A DNA stretch of 64,000 bases from a bacterium (GTDB taxonomy: Bacteria; Hinthialibacterota; Hinthialibacteria; H5-UNCL2). The stretch is from assembly GCA_015075175.1 (NCBI GenBank), contig JABTUV010000015.1, positions 38,684 to 102,683 of the forward strand, read 5' to 3'. Positions 32,665-42,110 of this stretch are shown here, in pieces; position 1 is the stretch's first letter, and every line of letters starts with the position of its first letter. The notes under the pieces were generated by a model. The model was not told the DNA's origin. It did not search any database and was given only the letters and a program-made list of their open reading frames with translations. The position numbers and the translations under genes were made by a program.

Positions 32665-33817
32665 ATGACATACGGTTCCTGGGCTATCGCCGCGAGAACG
32701 GCAAGGTCGGCATTCGCAATCACGTGGTCGTCCTGCCGGTCGACGACATCTCCAACGCGGCCGCCGAAGGCGTGGCGTCGATCGTGAGAGGAGTGCTGGC
32801 GCTGCCGCACGCCTATGGACGGCTGCAGTTCGGCGAGGACCTGGAACTCACCTTTCGCACCCTCATCGGCACGGGCCGGAATCCCAACGTAGCCGCGGCC
32901 GTCGTGATCGGCATCGAACCCGAATGGACCGCCCGGGTCGTGGAGGGGATCGCGGCCACGGGCAAACCGGTGGAAGGGTTCGCCATCGAGCGCTGCGGCG
33001 ACCTTCGCACGATCGAGCGGGCGGGACGGGCGGCGGCGCGATTGGCGCAATGGGCCGGCGAGAAACAACGCGAGCCATGCGGCCCGCGCGACCTTTACGT
33101 GTCAGTCAAGTGCGGCGAGTCCGACACGACTTCCGGGTTGGCCTCCTGCCCCACCGTGGGCAATGCCCTGGACAAGCTGGAGGCCATGGGCGCCACCCTC
33201 AGTTTCGGCGAGACTTCCGAGATCTGCGGGGCCGAGGAAGTCTGCCGGGCGCGCGCCGCCACGCCGGAAGTGGGCGAGGAGTACATGCGCATCTTCCAGG
33301 CGTACAATTCCTTCATCGAGTCACATGGCGTGGACCTCTTGGGTTCCCAGCTACCCAGGGCAACATCCGCGGCGGGCTGTCAACCATCGAGGAGGGCGCG
33401 GGCAACCTGCAGAAAATCGGGAAAAAGTGCCGCTTCGTGGGTTGCCTGGGGCCGGCGGAGGAACCGCGGGGGCCGGGTCTCTGGTACATGGATACCTCCT
33501 CCGCGGCGGCGGAGGCCGTCACTCTCTGGGCCGCTTCCGGCGCCGTCGTCCACTTCTTTCCCACCGGACAGGGCAACGTCATCGGCCATCCCATTCTCCC
33601 AGTCATCAAGCTGTCCGCCAATCCCATCACGGTAGAGACCATGAGCGAGCACATCGACCTGGACGTGAGCGGACTCCTGCAGCAGGAAATCACGCTGGAG
33701 GAGGCCGGCGACCGCCTCCTGGACGTGATGGTGCGCGTCTGCAACGGACGGCTGACCTCGGCGGAAGTGCTGGGGCATCGCGAGTTCGTGCTCACCAAGC
33801 TGTACCGCAGCGCGTGA
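32661..33817 (+). CDS. UxaA-family hydro-lyase, large catalytic subunit (single-base frameshift)
   Basis: The product would be about 385 aa. The first frame gives '[19 protein letters not shown]', '[23 protein letters not shown]' and '[11 protein letters not shown]' up to about 33350. Continuing needs a +1 base: the text reads CAGCTACCCAGG where CAGCCTACCCAGG would restore '[18 protein letters not shown]' and the remaining 150 residues ('[13 protein letters not shown]', '[15 protein letters not shown]'). So one C appears to be missing at about 33350. The family dehydrates sugar acids such as altronate or galactarate, or desulfonates sulfolactate. The conserved Cys residues for the metal site are present. 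The frameshift may be a sequencing error. Confidence 0.82.
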
Positions 33818-33826
33818 CGCTTGGGA

Positions 33827-33896
33827 CCTATGAGACCAATGGGACCAATGGGACTTGGACAAAATGCCCATCGGGTGCGTCCCATAGGTCCCATCC
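33827..33896. repeat. Palindromic repeat, family R9 (GGGACCTATGAGACCAATGG), copy 1
   Basis: TGGGACCTATGAGACCAATG and CCAATGGGACTTGG are mirrored by CGTCCCATAGGTCCCAT at the end. It lies between the convergent dehydratase and symporter genes, where a hairpin terminator is expected. A related copy is at 52645-52730. Confidence 0.75.
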
Positions 33897-33897
33897 C

Positions 33898-36087
33898 CTA
33901 TCCGCCCAGCGAAATCAAGAACTTCAACAACCCCAGCACCGCGAAGATGCAGAGGACCGCCAACCCGAAACCGACCGCGTCCACGCGGTCCCACTTGTCG
34001 AACTCCCAGTTGCTGCGGGGAAAGAGCTTCCGGTCGTCGAAGCGCCGCGGATTGGCGTATGACAGCTGCAGGTTGCGCGCATCCTCCTGCCGGTCCTCGA
34101 CCACGACGGTTTTCATCTTCACGTAAAAGCGGTCCAGTCGCGCCGCGTCGTCGGGGCGCGTAAGCAGTGAAACTCCGATCATGAGCAGGAAGGGCACAAG
34201 CACGCGAATGAGCACGCGCAGGGTCTCGTTCCCGGCGTAAGCGTGCCGGGAGAGATCGACGCCAAGCGCCTCCAGCGCGACCAGTTCGAGACTGAGCATG
34301 CCCGATCCGTACGGGCGGCCCGCCTCGTCGCGCTTGATGCCCTTGGTCCAGAAGATGGACTTGGCGGGCAGAACCGTCTCCTTATCGAAGCGCTCGCCCG
34401 GCGCCAGCGGGGGCGGCTGGGGCGTGGCGGCCTGCTCTTCAGCTGAAAGCGCGGCCCACCTGGCGCGCTCCGCGGCCCTCTTCTCCACGTCCATGCTGTG
34501 CGCGCGGTAGGTGCGCGCCACCACGATCGGCTCCGTCGTCCCCAGCAGCCGGGGATGGCGGCGCAGGCCGGGCGCCAGCTCGGGCAACAACGCCGGCGCC
34601 GCGAAGAAAACCACCGCCGCGAACACCATGGTCGTCCAGGCCGCCTTGCGATTGGCGCGCCGCCATTTCATCCCCAGCCAGAACGGCGCCGCGATCATCA
34701 CGTTCAGCTCCCACATGAACTTGAGCAGTTGCAGGATGGTGTCGAAGCGCGTGGCCACGAGCGCGCCCAGAATCACCACGCCCGCGCCCAGGACTCGGCC
34801 CACGCGCACGTAATGCCGCTCCGCACGTCCCGGCAGGAGCGGGCGATACACGTTGTGGGTCAGGAGACTGGACGACGTGATCATGATCGCGTCCGCCGTG
34901 GACATCAGCGCCGCCATCAGGCTGGCGATCATCAGTCCCACCAGTCCCAGTCCCACCGGCCCCAGGAGATCGTGGGTCGCGTAGCCCCACCATAGGTCAG
35001 GCTCGGCGATGCGGTCGTGATAGATGACGATGGCGCAGAGGGCGAAGAATCCCCAGACCACGGCCAGAAAGCGCTTGATGTAGCTGCCCCAGGTGGCGCC
35101 GAAGCGGGCGGCGTACTCGTTGCGCGCCGAGGCGTTGGTGGTCAGAAAGGCCGCCTGCGCCGGCGTGTTGCTGATGGCCAGCATCGCCAGCGCCAGGATG
35201 TAGTACCACGTGAAGTCCATCATGGTCGGCGAACCGAAGATGTCGAAAAACGACTCGGGTACCCGCGCGTGCACCGTGCGCAAGGCGTCCATGATCCCTT
35301 CGCCGCCGTACAACTGGTTGATGCGCATGAAGGTGAACGGCAGGAGAAGAAACGAGAGGAGAATAATGCACATGCCCTGCAGGGTGTCCGTCAGCGCCGC
35401 CGCCTCGAAGCCGCCCGCCATCGCGTACAGCATGACCACGATACAGACGATCCAGATGACGAGATTGCGGTCGAGATGGGAAAAGACGCGGCGCGGCGAA
35501 AGCTCGTTCAGCTCGGCCAGGCGCGCCTTCTCATGGTCCGTGAGCGCCTCGTAACCGGTGGTACGCAGGCGGTGGTGTTCCTCGGCGAGCGCGTATTCCG
35601 CCCGCTCGGAGACCGACAGCTGCTCCGGCGCTTTGGGCGTCATCGCCAAGAGCGTGATCGAGGCGGCGGCGAATCCCACCGACAGATGCGCCATCATCAC
35701 CAGGCAGGCCACCAGCGTGTAAAGCCCCGCGATGCCCTTGCTGCCGTAACGCTCCTCGTAATAGTCGCCCATGGTCAGGAGGCGCAGGCGCCGCATCCAG
35801 GGGGTGATCAGCCAGTAAAAGGGCGTGACGGGAAGATAGATGAGCGAGCTCCAGATGCCCGCCGCGCCGTTGGTGAAGGTGGTGGTAGCCGTGCCGACCG
35901 GACTCTCGACGTTGGTCCCCTGTCCGAAGGCGATGAAAACCTGCACGAACTTGCCGAAGCGCCGGCCCGCCAGGAAGTAGTCCTCCTGGTTCCTGATGCG
36001 CCGCATCGACCAGGCCCCGATGCCCAGCACGATCGCGAAGTACCCGGCGATTACGAAGAGGTCGACGACCGACAGACCGAAAACCAT
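33898..36087 (-). CDS. SLC5-type sodium:solute symporter
   Basis: The product is 729 aa from ATG 36087. The start 'FGLSVVDLFVIAGYFAIVLGIGAWSMRR' and 'EDYFLAGRRFGKFVQVFIAFGQGTNVESPVGT' is typical of SSS-family transporters with the LeuT fold (about 12-13 transmembrane segments). Two features lengthen it beyond the usual 500-600 aa: a soluble insert near residues 150-200 ('EHHRLRTTGYEALTDHEKARLAELNELSPRRVFSH') and a long C-terminal region with a charged loop (about residues 500-590). Placed between the dehydratase and lyase genes, it is probably the importer of their substrate, a carboxylate or sugar acid. It lies 12 bp after the MmgE/PrpD gene. Confidence 0.88.
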   Translation of the reverse strand: MVFGLSVVDLFVIAGYFAIVLGIGAWSMRRIRNQEDYFLAGRRFGKFVQVFIAFGQGTNVESPVGTATTTFTNGAAGIWSSLIYLPVTPFYWLITPWMRRLRLLTMGDYYEERYGSKGIAGLYTLVACLVMMAHLSVGFAAASITLLAMTPKAPEQLSVSERAEYALAEEHHRLRTTGYEALTDHEKARLAELNELSPRRVFSHLDRNLVIWIVCIVVMLYAMAGGFEAAALTDTLQGMCIILLSFLLLPFTFMRINQLYGGEGIMDALRTVHARVPESFFDIFGSPTMMDFTWYYILALAMLAISNTPAQAAFLTTNASARNEYAARFGATWGSYIKRFLAVVWGFFALCAIVIYHDRIAEPDLWWGYATHDLLGPVGLGLVGLMIASLMAALMSTADAIMITSSSLLTHNVYRPLLPGRAERHYVRVGRVLGAGVVILGALVATRFDTILQLLKFMWELNVMIAAPFWLGMKWRRANRKAAWTTMVFAAVVFFAAPALLPELAPGLRRHPRLLGTTEPIVVARTYRAHSMDVEKRAAERARWAALSAEEQAATPQPPPLAPGERFDKETVLPAKSIFWTKGIKRDEAGRPYGSGMLSLELVALEALGVDLSRHAYAGNETLRVLIRVLVPFLLMIGVSLLTRPDDAARLDRFYVKMKTVVVEDRQEDARNLQLSYANPRRFDDRKLFPRSNWEFDKWDRVDAVGFGLAVLCIFAVLGLLKFLISLGG

Positions 36088-36099
36088 CCTGCCTCCCGA

Positions 36100-37563
36100 C
36101 TAGGCTGTGGCGGGAAACGACCGGAACCCGCCCGCCGTTACGCATACACGCATGAAGTGCGCGCATTCGGTCGTATTCTCGAAATCATCCACGGCGGCCA
36201 TGATGCGCTCCGCCCGCGCGCGCGGGCAGATGCCGGAGAACTCCGCGCACGACAAGAACTTCTCGCGCACGACCTCTATCGGCGTGAACTTGGGGTCCAG
36301 CACGTCGCGGTTGGTATGGATGCGCCGCAACCGCCGTCCGTCGCGCGTCCAGACGATCAGAAGATGCGGCTTGTCGATATGGTCGGGGAAGTCGTCGGGC
36401 AATATGACGGGAGGAGGCGGCGGATCATCGACCGCTTCGAGAATCTCGACTCGTTCCGCCAGCCGCAACACCTCCACGTCGCGGCGGATTTGCTCGTCGG
36501 TGAACCGGCTGAGCTTGATCTCGCGCCGTACCAGCGCCAGCGCGGCGCAGTAGGCGGCGGAGAATTGCGCGTCCACCTGGGGATGCGGCCCCAGTTTCCA
36601 GCGCCCGCCCACCAGGTTGGCGCCGTTGGGCTCAAAGGCGTCCGGCGGCCAGTAGATGCCCACGCGCGCGATCTTGTCCGGTGTAAGATCGTATTCGCGC
36701 GACAACTCGAGCGCGGCCAGCGTGGTCGGATACGAGCCGCCGCACCCGATGAAAACCTTGACCGTGCAACGTTCGATCTCGTAAAAATCGGACTTGCGTT
36801 GCAGCTCCTCTTCAGTCGGCGGCTCGGCATGGATGAAAACCGGAAAGAGGCCCGCAATGCCCTCCAATGCGCGTCGGGGTCCCGTCACGTCGCGGGCCGC
36901 CAGCTCGACCGCCCACAGCGCGTTGCGCGCGGTGAAGGCGGGCTGGATGCGCTTGGCCAGCGTCTTGTCGAGCAGCCCCTGCCGGTTGCCGCCGGCCTGC
37001 GAGTAGGTCAGGCCCAGCGCATTGACCGTGTGTTCAAGATCAAGACCGAAAAGGCGGCAGGCCGCGCCCGCCACGCCGAACCCCCCGACCACGCCGGTCT
37101 GCAGGAACCCACGTCCCGACACGCCGCGGCACCGTTGATCGTACAGGTTGCCGACGCGACAGGCCGTCTCCACCCCCAGTACCGCGGCGTCCAGCATCTC
37201 GCGGCCCGTGGCCCCCGTCATCTCTCCCACCGCCAACACCGCCGGCCAGACCATGCAGGAGATATGCAGCGAACTGGGCACGTGAATGTCGTCATAGTCC
37301 AGCGCGTGCGCCAGAACGCTGTTGGCGAAGACCGCGTTGGGGAGCGGTAACTTCTCTCCCGACAGCAGCGCCGTCGCCTCCGGCCGCCCGCCCCAGTGCT
37401 GGACCAGGTCCAAAGCGGCGGCGACGCCGGGGGCGTTCCAGCCGGCGATGCTCGTGCCCAGCGTGTCCAGGAGCAACTTGCGCGCGGCGGCGCGGGCCGC
37501 GTCGGTGATTTCATCCGCCGGCGTTTCCACGGCGATGCGGGCCAGTATCTCCAAAAGAGGCAT
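36100..37563 (-). CDS. MmgE/PrpD family protein
   Basis: The product is 487 aa from ATG 37563. Diagnostic segments: 'LLLDTLGTSIAGWNAPGV', 'NSVLAHALDYDDIH', 'GVSGRGFLQTGVVGGFGVAGAACRLFGLD', 'VKVFIGCGGSYPTTLAALEL'. The family includes 2-methylcitrate dehydratase, cis-aconitate decarboxylase and iminodisuccinate-related enzymes, all acting on di- or tricarboxylates. Since no other methylcitrate-cycle gene is present, the substrate is more likely linked to the adjacent argininosuccinate-lyase-like enzyme. The insert of five prolines near residue 405 is unusual. The spacings to the neighbours, 12 and 14 bp, indicate one transcript. Confidence 0.88.
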   Translation of the reverse strand: MPLLEILARIAVETPADEITDAARAAARKLLLDTLGTSIAGWNAPGVAAALDLVQHWGGRPEATALLSGEKLPLPNAVFANSVLAHALDYDDIHVPSSLHISCMVWPAVLAVGEMTGATGREMLDAAVLGVETACRVGNLYDQRCRGVSGRGFLQTGVVGGFGVAGAACRLFGLDLEHTVNALGLTYSQAGGNRQGLLDKTLAKRIQPAFTARNALWAVELAARDVTGPRRALEGIAGLFPVFIHAEPPTEEELQRKSDFYEIERCTVKVFIGCGGSYPTTLAALELSREYDLTPDKIARVGIYWPPDAFEPNGANLVGGRWKLGPHPQVDAQFSAAYCAALALVRREIKLSRFTDEQIRRDVEVLRLAERVEILEAVDDPPPPPVILPDDFPDHIDKPHLLIVWTRDGRRLRRIHTNRDVLDPKFTPIEVVREKFLSCAEFSGICPRARAERIMAAVDDFENTTECAHFMRVCVTAGGFRSFPATA

Positions 37564-37577
37564 CCTCTTCTCCCGCC

Positions 37578-39083
37578 TCACGCGCCCGCGATTTCGCGCA
37601 CGGCGGCGTCCAGGTCGCTCTCGGCCTGGGCCAGCCGATGATATCGCTCCTTTTGGCGTTCGAGCGCCTCGGCCAGTCGCCGCTTGCGCTCGGCGACCAT
37701 CCGGCCCACCTCCTCGGGCGCCACGCCGCCGCGCGACCGGTGCGCCGCGACGAACTTCACCGGGTCCAGCGCCGCCCCGATCCTCGCCGCGTCCAACCCC
37801 AGCGGCTCCCCCGTGACCCTTCTCGCCATCTCGTCCACCAGCTCCGGCGTCATGTCCCGCGCCGTCCGCCCCGAGTCCGACAGCTCCCGCACCACTTCCG
37901 CCACGATGGCGTGGCAGATGCGCCACGGTATCTTCTTCTCGCGTACGAGAATCGCCGCCAGTTCCGTGCAGGTCGAAAACCCTTCCGCCGCGTGCTTCAG
38001 CATCACCTCCCGATGCACGGAAATCGCGGGCACGGTCTTGTTGAACAGATTCACGGCATAAAGCACCTTCTCGACCACGGGCACGGTCGCCTCCGAGAGC
38101 TGCATGACCTCGATGGTGTCGCCCCACATGATGTTGTGGCTGCGCGCGCAGGCGTCGTTGTAAGCGCCCATCACCGCGCCCACGGTCTGGCGAATCTCCT
38201 CGAACACGCACGGATTGCGCTTCTGCGGCATCATGCTGGAGGTCTCCGAAATCGAGGCGTCCACCTCCAGCATGTTGTACTCGAACGTGCACCAGTGGTA
38301 CATCTCGGTGGCCGCGCGGCCCATCGGCAGCATCAGGTTGGTCAGAGCGCAGACCAGCGTGACCGCCTGGTCGGTGCCCGCGACGCAGAAGTTGGCGTGC
38401 TCCAGCACGGAGTCGAAGCCGAGCAGACGCGCCGGCAGCTCGCGGTCGATGGGGAAACTTGTGCCCGCCAGCGCCCCGCACCCCAGGTCGCAGCGGTTGA
38501 CGGAGGCGTAGCTTGCCTCCAGCTGCGCCTCGGCTTCGGCGACCGCCTCGTGGAGACCCAGCAGATAATGCCCGAAGGTCATCGGCTGCGCGTGCATGTA
38601 GTGCGTGTAGCCGGGCATCACCACCTCGCGGTGGAGGTCGGAGTACTCCAGAAGCGTCTTTTGGAAGGCCAGCACCGCGTCCAGGAGCGGCAGGATGGCC
38701 TCCCGCATCTTCATGCGATAGTGCGGCGGCGGCAGGGTGCGCCCGATGATCACGTCGCTGGCGATGGGTCCGATCTTGTCGGTGAGATAACGCTCGAATT
38801 GCAGGATCGTCTTGGGAAAGCGCGGGTCGTAAGTTGCGACCATCTCATCGATGGTGTGCGGACCCACGTCCCGCAGCGCACCGAGGATCTTGGCGCCGCG
38901 CTCCGTATCCAGGATGCCCTGTCGCACCAGCATCACCGTCCAGGCCGAATGCACCCGGGCGTAGCGGGGAATCAATTCGTGCGCCTCCGAAAGAAAGAAG
39001 GCGATGCCTTCCTGCCGGGTTTTCAGCTCTTTTTTTCCACCCAGGCGGGTGAAGGTGTCCAGCGTGCGGGTCGGTCGGGTCAT
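37578..39083 (-). CDS. Argininosuccinate-lyase-like enzyme (fumarase/aspartase superfamily)
   Basis: The product is 501 aa from ATG 39083. The superfamily signature is 'SETSSMMPQKRNPCVFEEIR' (catalytic serine loop), with 'PGYTHYMHAQPMTFGHYLLG' (the T-H-x-Q region) and the argininosuccinate-lyase-type C-terminal helix 'STCTELAAILVREKKIPWRICHAIV'. It is longer than arginine-biosynthetic ArgH, and no arg gene is close. Its neighbours are a symporter, MmgE/PrpD and UxaA-like genes, so a catabolic C-N or C-O lyase releasing fumarate, such as EDDS-lyase-type enzymes, is more plausible. Fumarate could then feed the fumarase-like enzyme at 24-25.8 kb. This pathway is inference. Confidence 0.82.
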   Translation of the reverse strand: MTRPTRTLDTFTRLGGKKELKTRQEGIAFFLSEAHELIPRYARVHSAWTVMLVRQGILDTERGAKILGALRDVGPHTIDEMVATYDPRFPKTILQFERYLTDKIGPIASDVIIGRTLPPPHYRMKMREAILPLLDAVLAFQKTLLEYSDLHREVVMPGYTHYMHAQPMTFGHYLLGLHEAVAEAEAQLEASYASVNRCDLGCGALAGTSFPIDRELPARLLGFDSVLEHANFCVAGTDQAVTLVCALTNLMLPMGRAATEMYHWCTFEYNMLEVDASISETSSMMPQKRNPCVFEEIRQTVGAVMGAYNDACARSHNIMWGDTIEVMQLSEATVPVVEKVLYAVNLFNKTVPAISVHREVMLKHAAEGFSTCTELAAILVREKKIPWRICHAIVAEVVRELSDSGRTARDMTPELVDEMARRVTGEPLGLDAARIGAALDPVKFVAAHRSRGGVAPEEVGRMVAERKRRLAEALERQKERYHRLAQAESDLDAAVREIAGA

Positions 39084-39175
39084 CCCAAAGTCTCCTCGCA
39101 GAATTGCTGCTGTGATTGTAAGTTGCTTTTCCGCCCGGAGGCAGGCTCAAGCCTGTACTCCGTAAGGCTGCCCAA

Positions 39176-41182
39176 CTACGGGCGGCGCCCCCGCTGCCAG
39201 GCGAAAATCGACGGAACCGCCGGCGACGGTCGCGGCGCATCCAGGTCGAGGGGGTGAAGGCGGCTGCCTTCTTCACGCAGGGCCGCGCCTTCCCCGCCTA
39301 CCATCCGGCCGGCCCCGCCGTACAGCGTGTTGTCGATCACTTCCACGCCCACGCAACTGCCATCCAGTTCGATCCCACAGCGCGAGGGGTCTTTCAAGAC
39401 GAACACGTTATTACGGAAAATGTGATCGAATGAACGGTTAACGGCGAGAACAGCCGGACCGGTGTCGGCGATGAAGCGATTGTGGAGAATCAGCCAGCCC
39501 TCGTTGGAGCCGGAGAGCCGCAACCCCGCCTTGGGCGAGCGGAAGTCGCAGTTGTAGACCACGTTGCGCGGGCCGATGGGGCCGTGGCTGCGGTCGTGCG
39601 GCGGCGTCGAGTAGGCGCCGTATCCGTAGCTGCCGGTGTCGCCGTGGGCGTCCACCACGCATTGCTCGAAGAGGTTTTCGTTGGCCCAGCCGGCGTGCCA
39701 TTGCGCGTCGCTGCCCTCGAAGGTGCTCTGGCGGATCACGTTGCCCGCCGCCGCCCACTGCAGGCACGGCGCATGCCGATACCGCCGCACGTGCACGTTC
39801 TCCATGAGGCAGTCGTAGGAGCGCTCGAAGCCGGCGTAGGCCGTGCCGCCCCCCCCGTGATACCAGGCGTCCTCGAAGACACAGTCGCGGATTTCGCACC
39901 ACTTGGCATAGCGCGTGTAAACCGGGTAGCGGCCCGCCTTGACGATCTTGACGTCGCGCCCCCAGCATTCCCAGGCGTTCAGGAAGAGCACGACCTCGGT
40001 CCACAGCTTTTCCGTCTGCTCGATGGTCATGCCCTCCACTCCGCAGCGGCGGATGGGATGGAGGCGCTGTACGATCACGTTGTCGACGGCGGGAAAGTCG
40101 ATGCGGCAGGGCTGGTTGAGCCGCACCCGCGCGCCGCTGCATGATTCGACCCGAAAATGATAGCGACGCATGTCCTGTACCGCGCTCTTGTTGCCGGTCA
40201 ACTGGTTCCAGCGATCGGTGAGCGGCGCGAACAGGAGCAACGCGGCGCCCGCGGGCAGGTCGGCCGGACCATCGAGCACGATTTCCATGTCCCCGCGCTT
40301 CGCGTCTTCCGCCAGATGCCATGACTTTCCGCTGGTCTTGTCGCCGACGAAGAGAAATGCGCCGATGCTGGACTTGTCGTGGATCGGGTAGCGTTCGCCG
40401 CCTTCGGGCAGGCGCAACTCCGGATCGACGTAGACGGAAATCTCGGCGCTGGCGCTGCCGCCGCTCTTCCAGGTGGCCGTGGCGCGCAGCGTGTGGGTCC
40501 CGCTGCCCAGCATATCGACGGCGACGGCGGCCGGCGCGCGCAACACGAAGTTCTCGTAGTTCAGCCGGTCAGGCGGCACGTCGCGCAGGAGCCTGCCCTC
40601 GGATTCGAGCTTGAAGCTGGAAATTCCGCCGCGCGGCGCCGCGTGCACCTCGATGTAGTGGTCCGGTCCGAGGGACTCACCCGCGCGGGGCGAGAAGAAT
40701 TCCACGCCGTGCGGCATGTATCGAAAGACGATCTTCGTCTGGTCCATGCCCGCTCCGCGCAGCACGATGTTGTCACGGGTAATGACGACCGGCGCGTCGA
40801 GATGGTAGACTCCCTCACCGAAGGCGACGGCGCCGCCGCCCGCAGCGACGGCTGCATCGATGGCGGCCACGATGGCCGGGCGGTCGTCGTTGCCGTCGCC
40901 CGCAACCGCGCCGAAGTCCTCGATGTTCGCCACGACACTGGCGTCGGGAATGCCGCCCGGCACGCCCGCGTACCTCCAATCCGGATAGACCAGGCCATCC
41001 GGTCCAACCACGTCGGCCGCCGTCAGCCGGTGCGTCTCCTCCGGCTTGAGCTTGTACTGCGGCGGCCAGGGGAGCGGCGTCTGCGACCCAGCCCGAAGCT
41101 GAAGGCACAGTACTGCGACGGCCGCCAGGCCGGCGAGAGCTACCCGCATCGGAGCTCGCCAACCGGTACGCAACCTCACCAT
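39176..41182 (-). CDS. Secreted pectate-lyase-superfamily (beta-helix) protein
   Basis: The product is 668 aa from 41182, or 657 aa from ATG 41149, which begins the signal peptide proper (MRVALAGLAAVAVLCLQLRAGS). 'NIEDFGAVAGDGNDDRPAIVAAIDAAVAAGGGAVAFGEGVYHL' (residues about 87-130) is the N-terminal 'pectate lyase 3/GH28-like' motif. A beta-sandwich-like insert (about 210-260) interrupts it, then the helix continues ('VIVQRLHPIRRCGVEGMTIEQT', 'CEIRDCVFEDAWYHGGG', 'NVVYNCDFRSPKAGL'). It probably acts on an extracellular polysaccharide, releasing uronic-acid products consistent with the sugar-acid genes downstream. Active-site residues cannot be assigned by eye. Confidence 0.8.
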   Translation of the reverse strand: MVRLRTGWRAPMRVALAGLAAVAVLCLQLRAGSQTPLPWPPQYKLKPEETHRLTAADVVGPDGLVYPDWRYAGVPGGIPDASVVANIEDFGAVAGDGNDDRPAIVAAIDAAVAAGGGAVAFGEGVYHLDAPVVITRDNIVLRGAGMDQTKIVFRYMPHGVEFFSPRAGESLGPDHYIEVHAAPRGGISSFKLESEGRLLRDVPPDRLNYENFVLRAPAAVAVDMLGSGTHTLRATATWKSGGSASAEISVYVDPELRLPEGGERYPIHDKSSIGAFLFVGDKTSGKSWHLAEDAKRGDMEIVLDGPADLPAGAALLLFAPLTDRWNQLTGNKSAVQDMRRYHFRVESCSGARVRLNQPCRIDFPAVDNVIVQRLHPIRRCGVEGMTIEQTEKLWTEVVLFLNAWECWGRDVKIVKAGRYPVYTRYAKWCEIRDCVFEDAWYHGGGGTAYAGFERSYDCLMENVHVRRYRHAPCLQWAAAGNVIRQSTFEGSDAQWHAGWANENLFEQCVVDAHGDTGSYGYGAYSTPPHDRSHGPIGPRNVVYNCDFRSPKAGLRLSGSNEGWLILHNRFIADTGPAVLAVNRSFDHIFRNNVFVLKDPSRCGIELDGSCVGVEVIDNTLYGGAGRMVGGEGAALREEGSRLHPLDLDAPRPSPAVPSIFAWQRGRRP

Positions 41183-41204
41183 TCATCCCTCCTCCGGAAG
41201 CGTC

Positions 41205-41720
41205 GCTCGGAAAGGTATGGCCGCCGCCGCGCGGTTGGCAAGCGCAATTGAAGTACGGAAGGAAACATTTCAATTGTGGAATGCCCTGCTTGGCGGAGAG
41301 GCCCGTCATGCGTCTTTGCAGGACGGCTCGGGTATTCCCGACCGCGGGCCGGCAAGCGGATCACGACGGCCCGCCCCCTGCTCCTCGCTTGGCTACACCG
41401 CGCGGCAATGTTGATCCCACGGGCCGGAATCGTATGCGCCACCGCCGCCGTAGTGCCGGCGCTCATCCTCCCACGCAGCCGTCTGCTTGGGCGCACCTTC
41501 TCTTGGGACAGGCTGCGACGTCCGCATCAAGCAGCCGCGGTCCCGTCGTACCGTTCTCGTGGTGCTTGGGCGACTCGCAATCCGGTCTTGCGGCGGTGGA
41601 TTCCGACCGTGGTTGCGAAGGACGAGCCTTCTTTTGCACCGGCACTTAGAAGAGTGGTAACCGTCCGGTGAAGTGCATCTTCTCAATCTGAGGAGGTTGG
41701 ATCAGGATGGGGGCCAAGGA
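41205..41720. other. Gene-free intergenic stretch
   Basis: Between the pectate-lyase-like gene and the IS66-like remnant I see no supportable gene. Short open frames here have no ribosome site or recognisable domain. A weak hairpin-like GC region lies around 41470-41520. Confidence 0.4.
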
Positions 41721-41731
41721 GGTGGAGAGCC

Positions 41732-42079
41732 ATGGCACGAAGAGGCAAGAACGCAGGACCCGGGCCGCAGGCGAGCCGGCAATAGCCCAAGCGTGGAGCC
41801 CAGCGGCAGCGGGAAGCGCATTGGCGGCGTCTCAGAGGTGAGTGGGAAGCCAGCGGGCTTACGCAACGCGAGTTCTGCCAGCAGCAGAAGGTTTCCCTGG
41901 CGTCCTTCTGCTGGTGGCGGTGTGAACTGGCACGCCGCGACCGCCAGCGGGCCGCCACATCGCATCCCGACAACCCGACCGCGCGTGAGCACGGCTGCGC
42001 AGAGCAGACAGCACAGAATACTCACCATGCCAATATGACGGAATTAGTCATATCTCGAAATTTGGCTTGGCTGAGGTAG
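41732..42079 (+). mobile_element. IS66-type tnpA-like remnant with internal stop
   Basis: ATG 41732 follows AAGGAGGTGGAG and reads MARRGKNAGPGPQASRQ, then a TAG at 41783. The same frame continues to 42079 with 'HWRRLRGEWEASGLTQREFC' and 'QQQKVSLASFCWWRCELARRD'. This is the helix-turn-helix pattern of the small TnpA/OrfA accessory protein of IS66 elements (W-x2-x-W-x-ASG-x-T-x-REFC ... SFxWWR-x-L). CAG to TAG would explain the stop. No TnpB, TnpC or terminal repeats follow, so the element is dead. Confidence 0.65.
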
Positions 42080-42110
42080 CGCATCGCACCACCGCGCCCC
42101 TTCCAGCGGC

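Noticed and set aside
35017..37350. A 777-residue plus-strand open frame
   Set aside because: Shadow of the symporter and MmgE/PrpD genes, both with clear family motifs on the minus strand.
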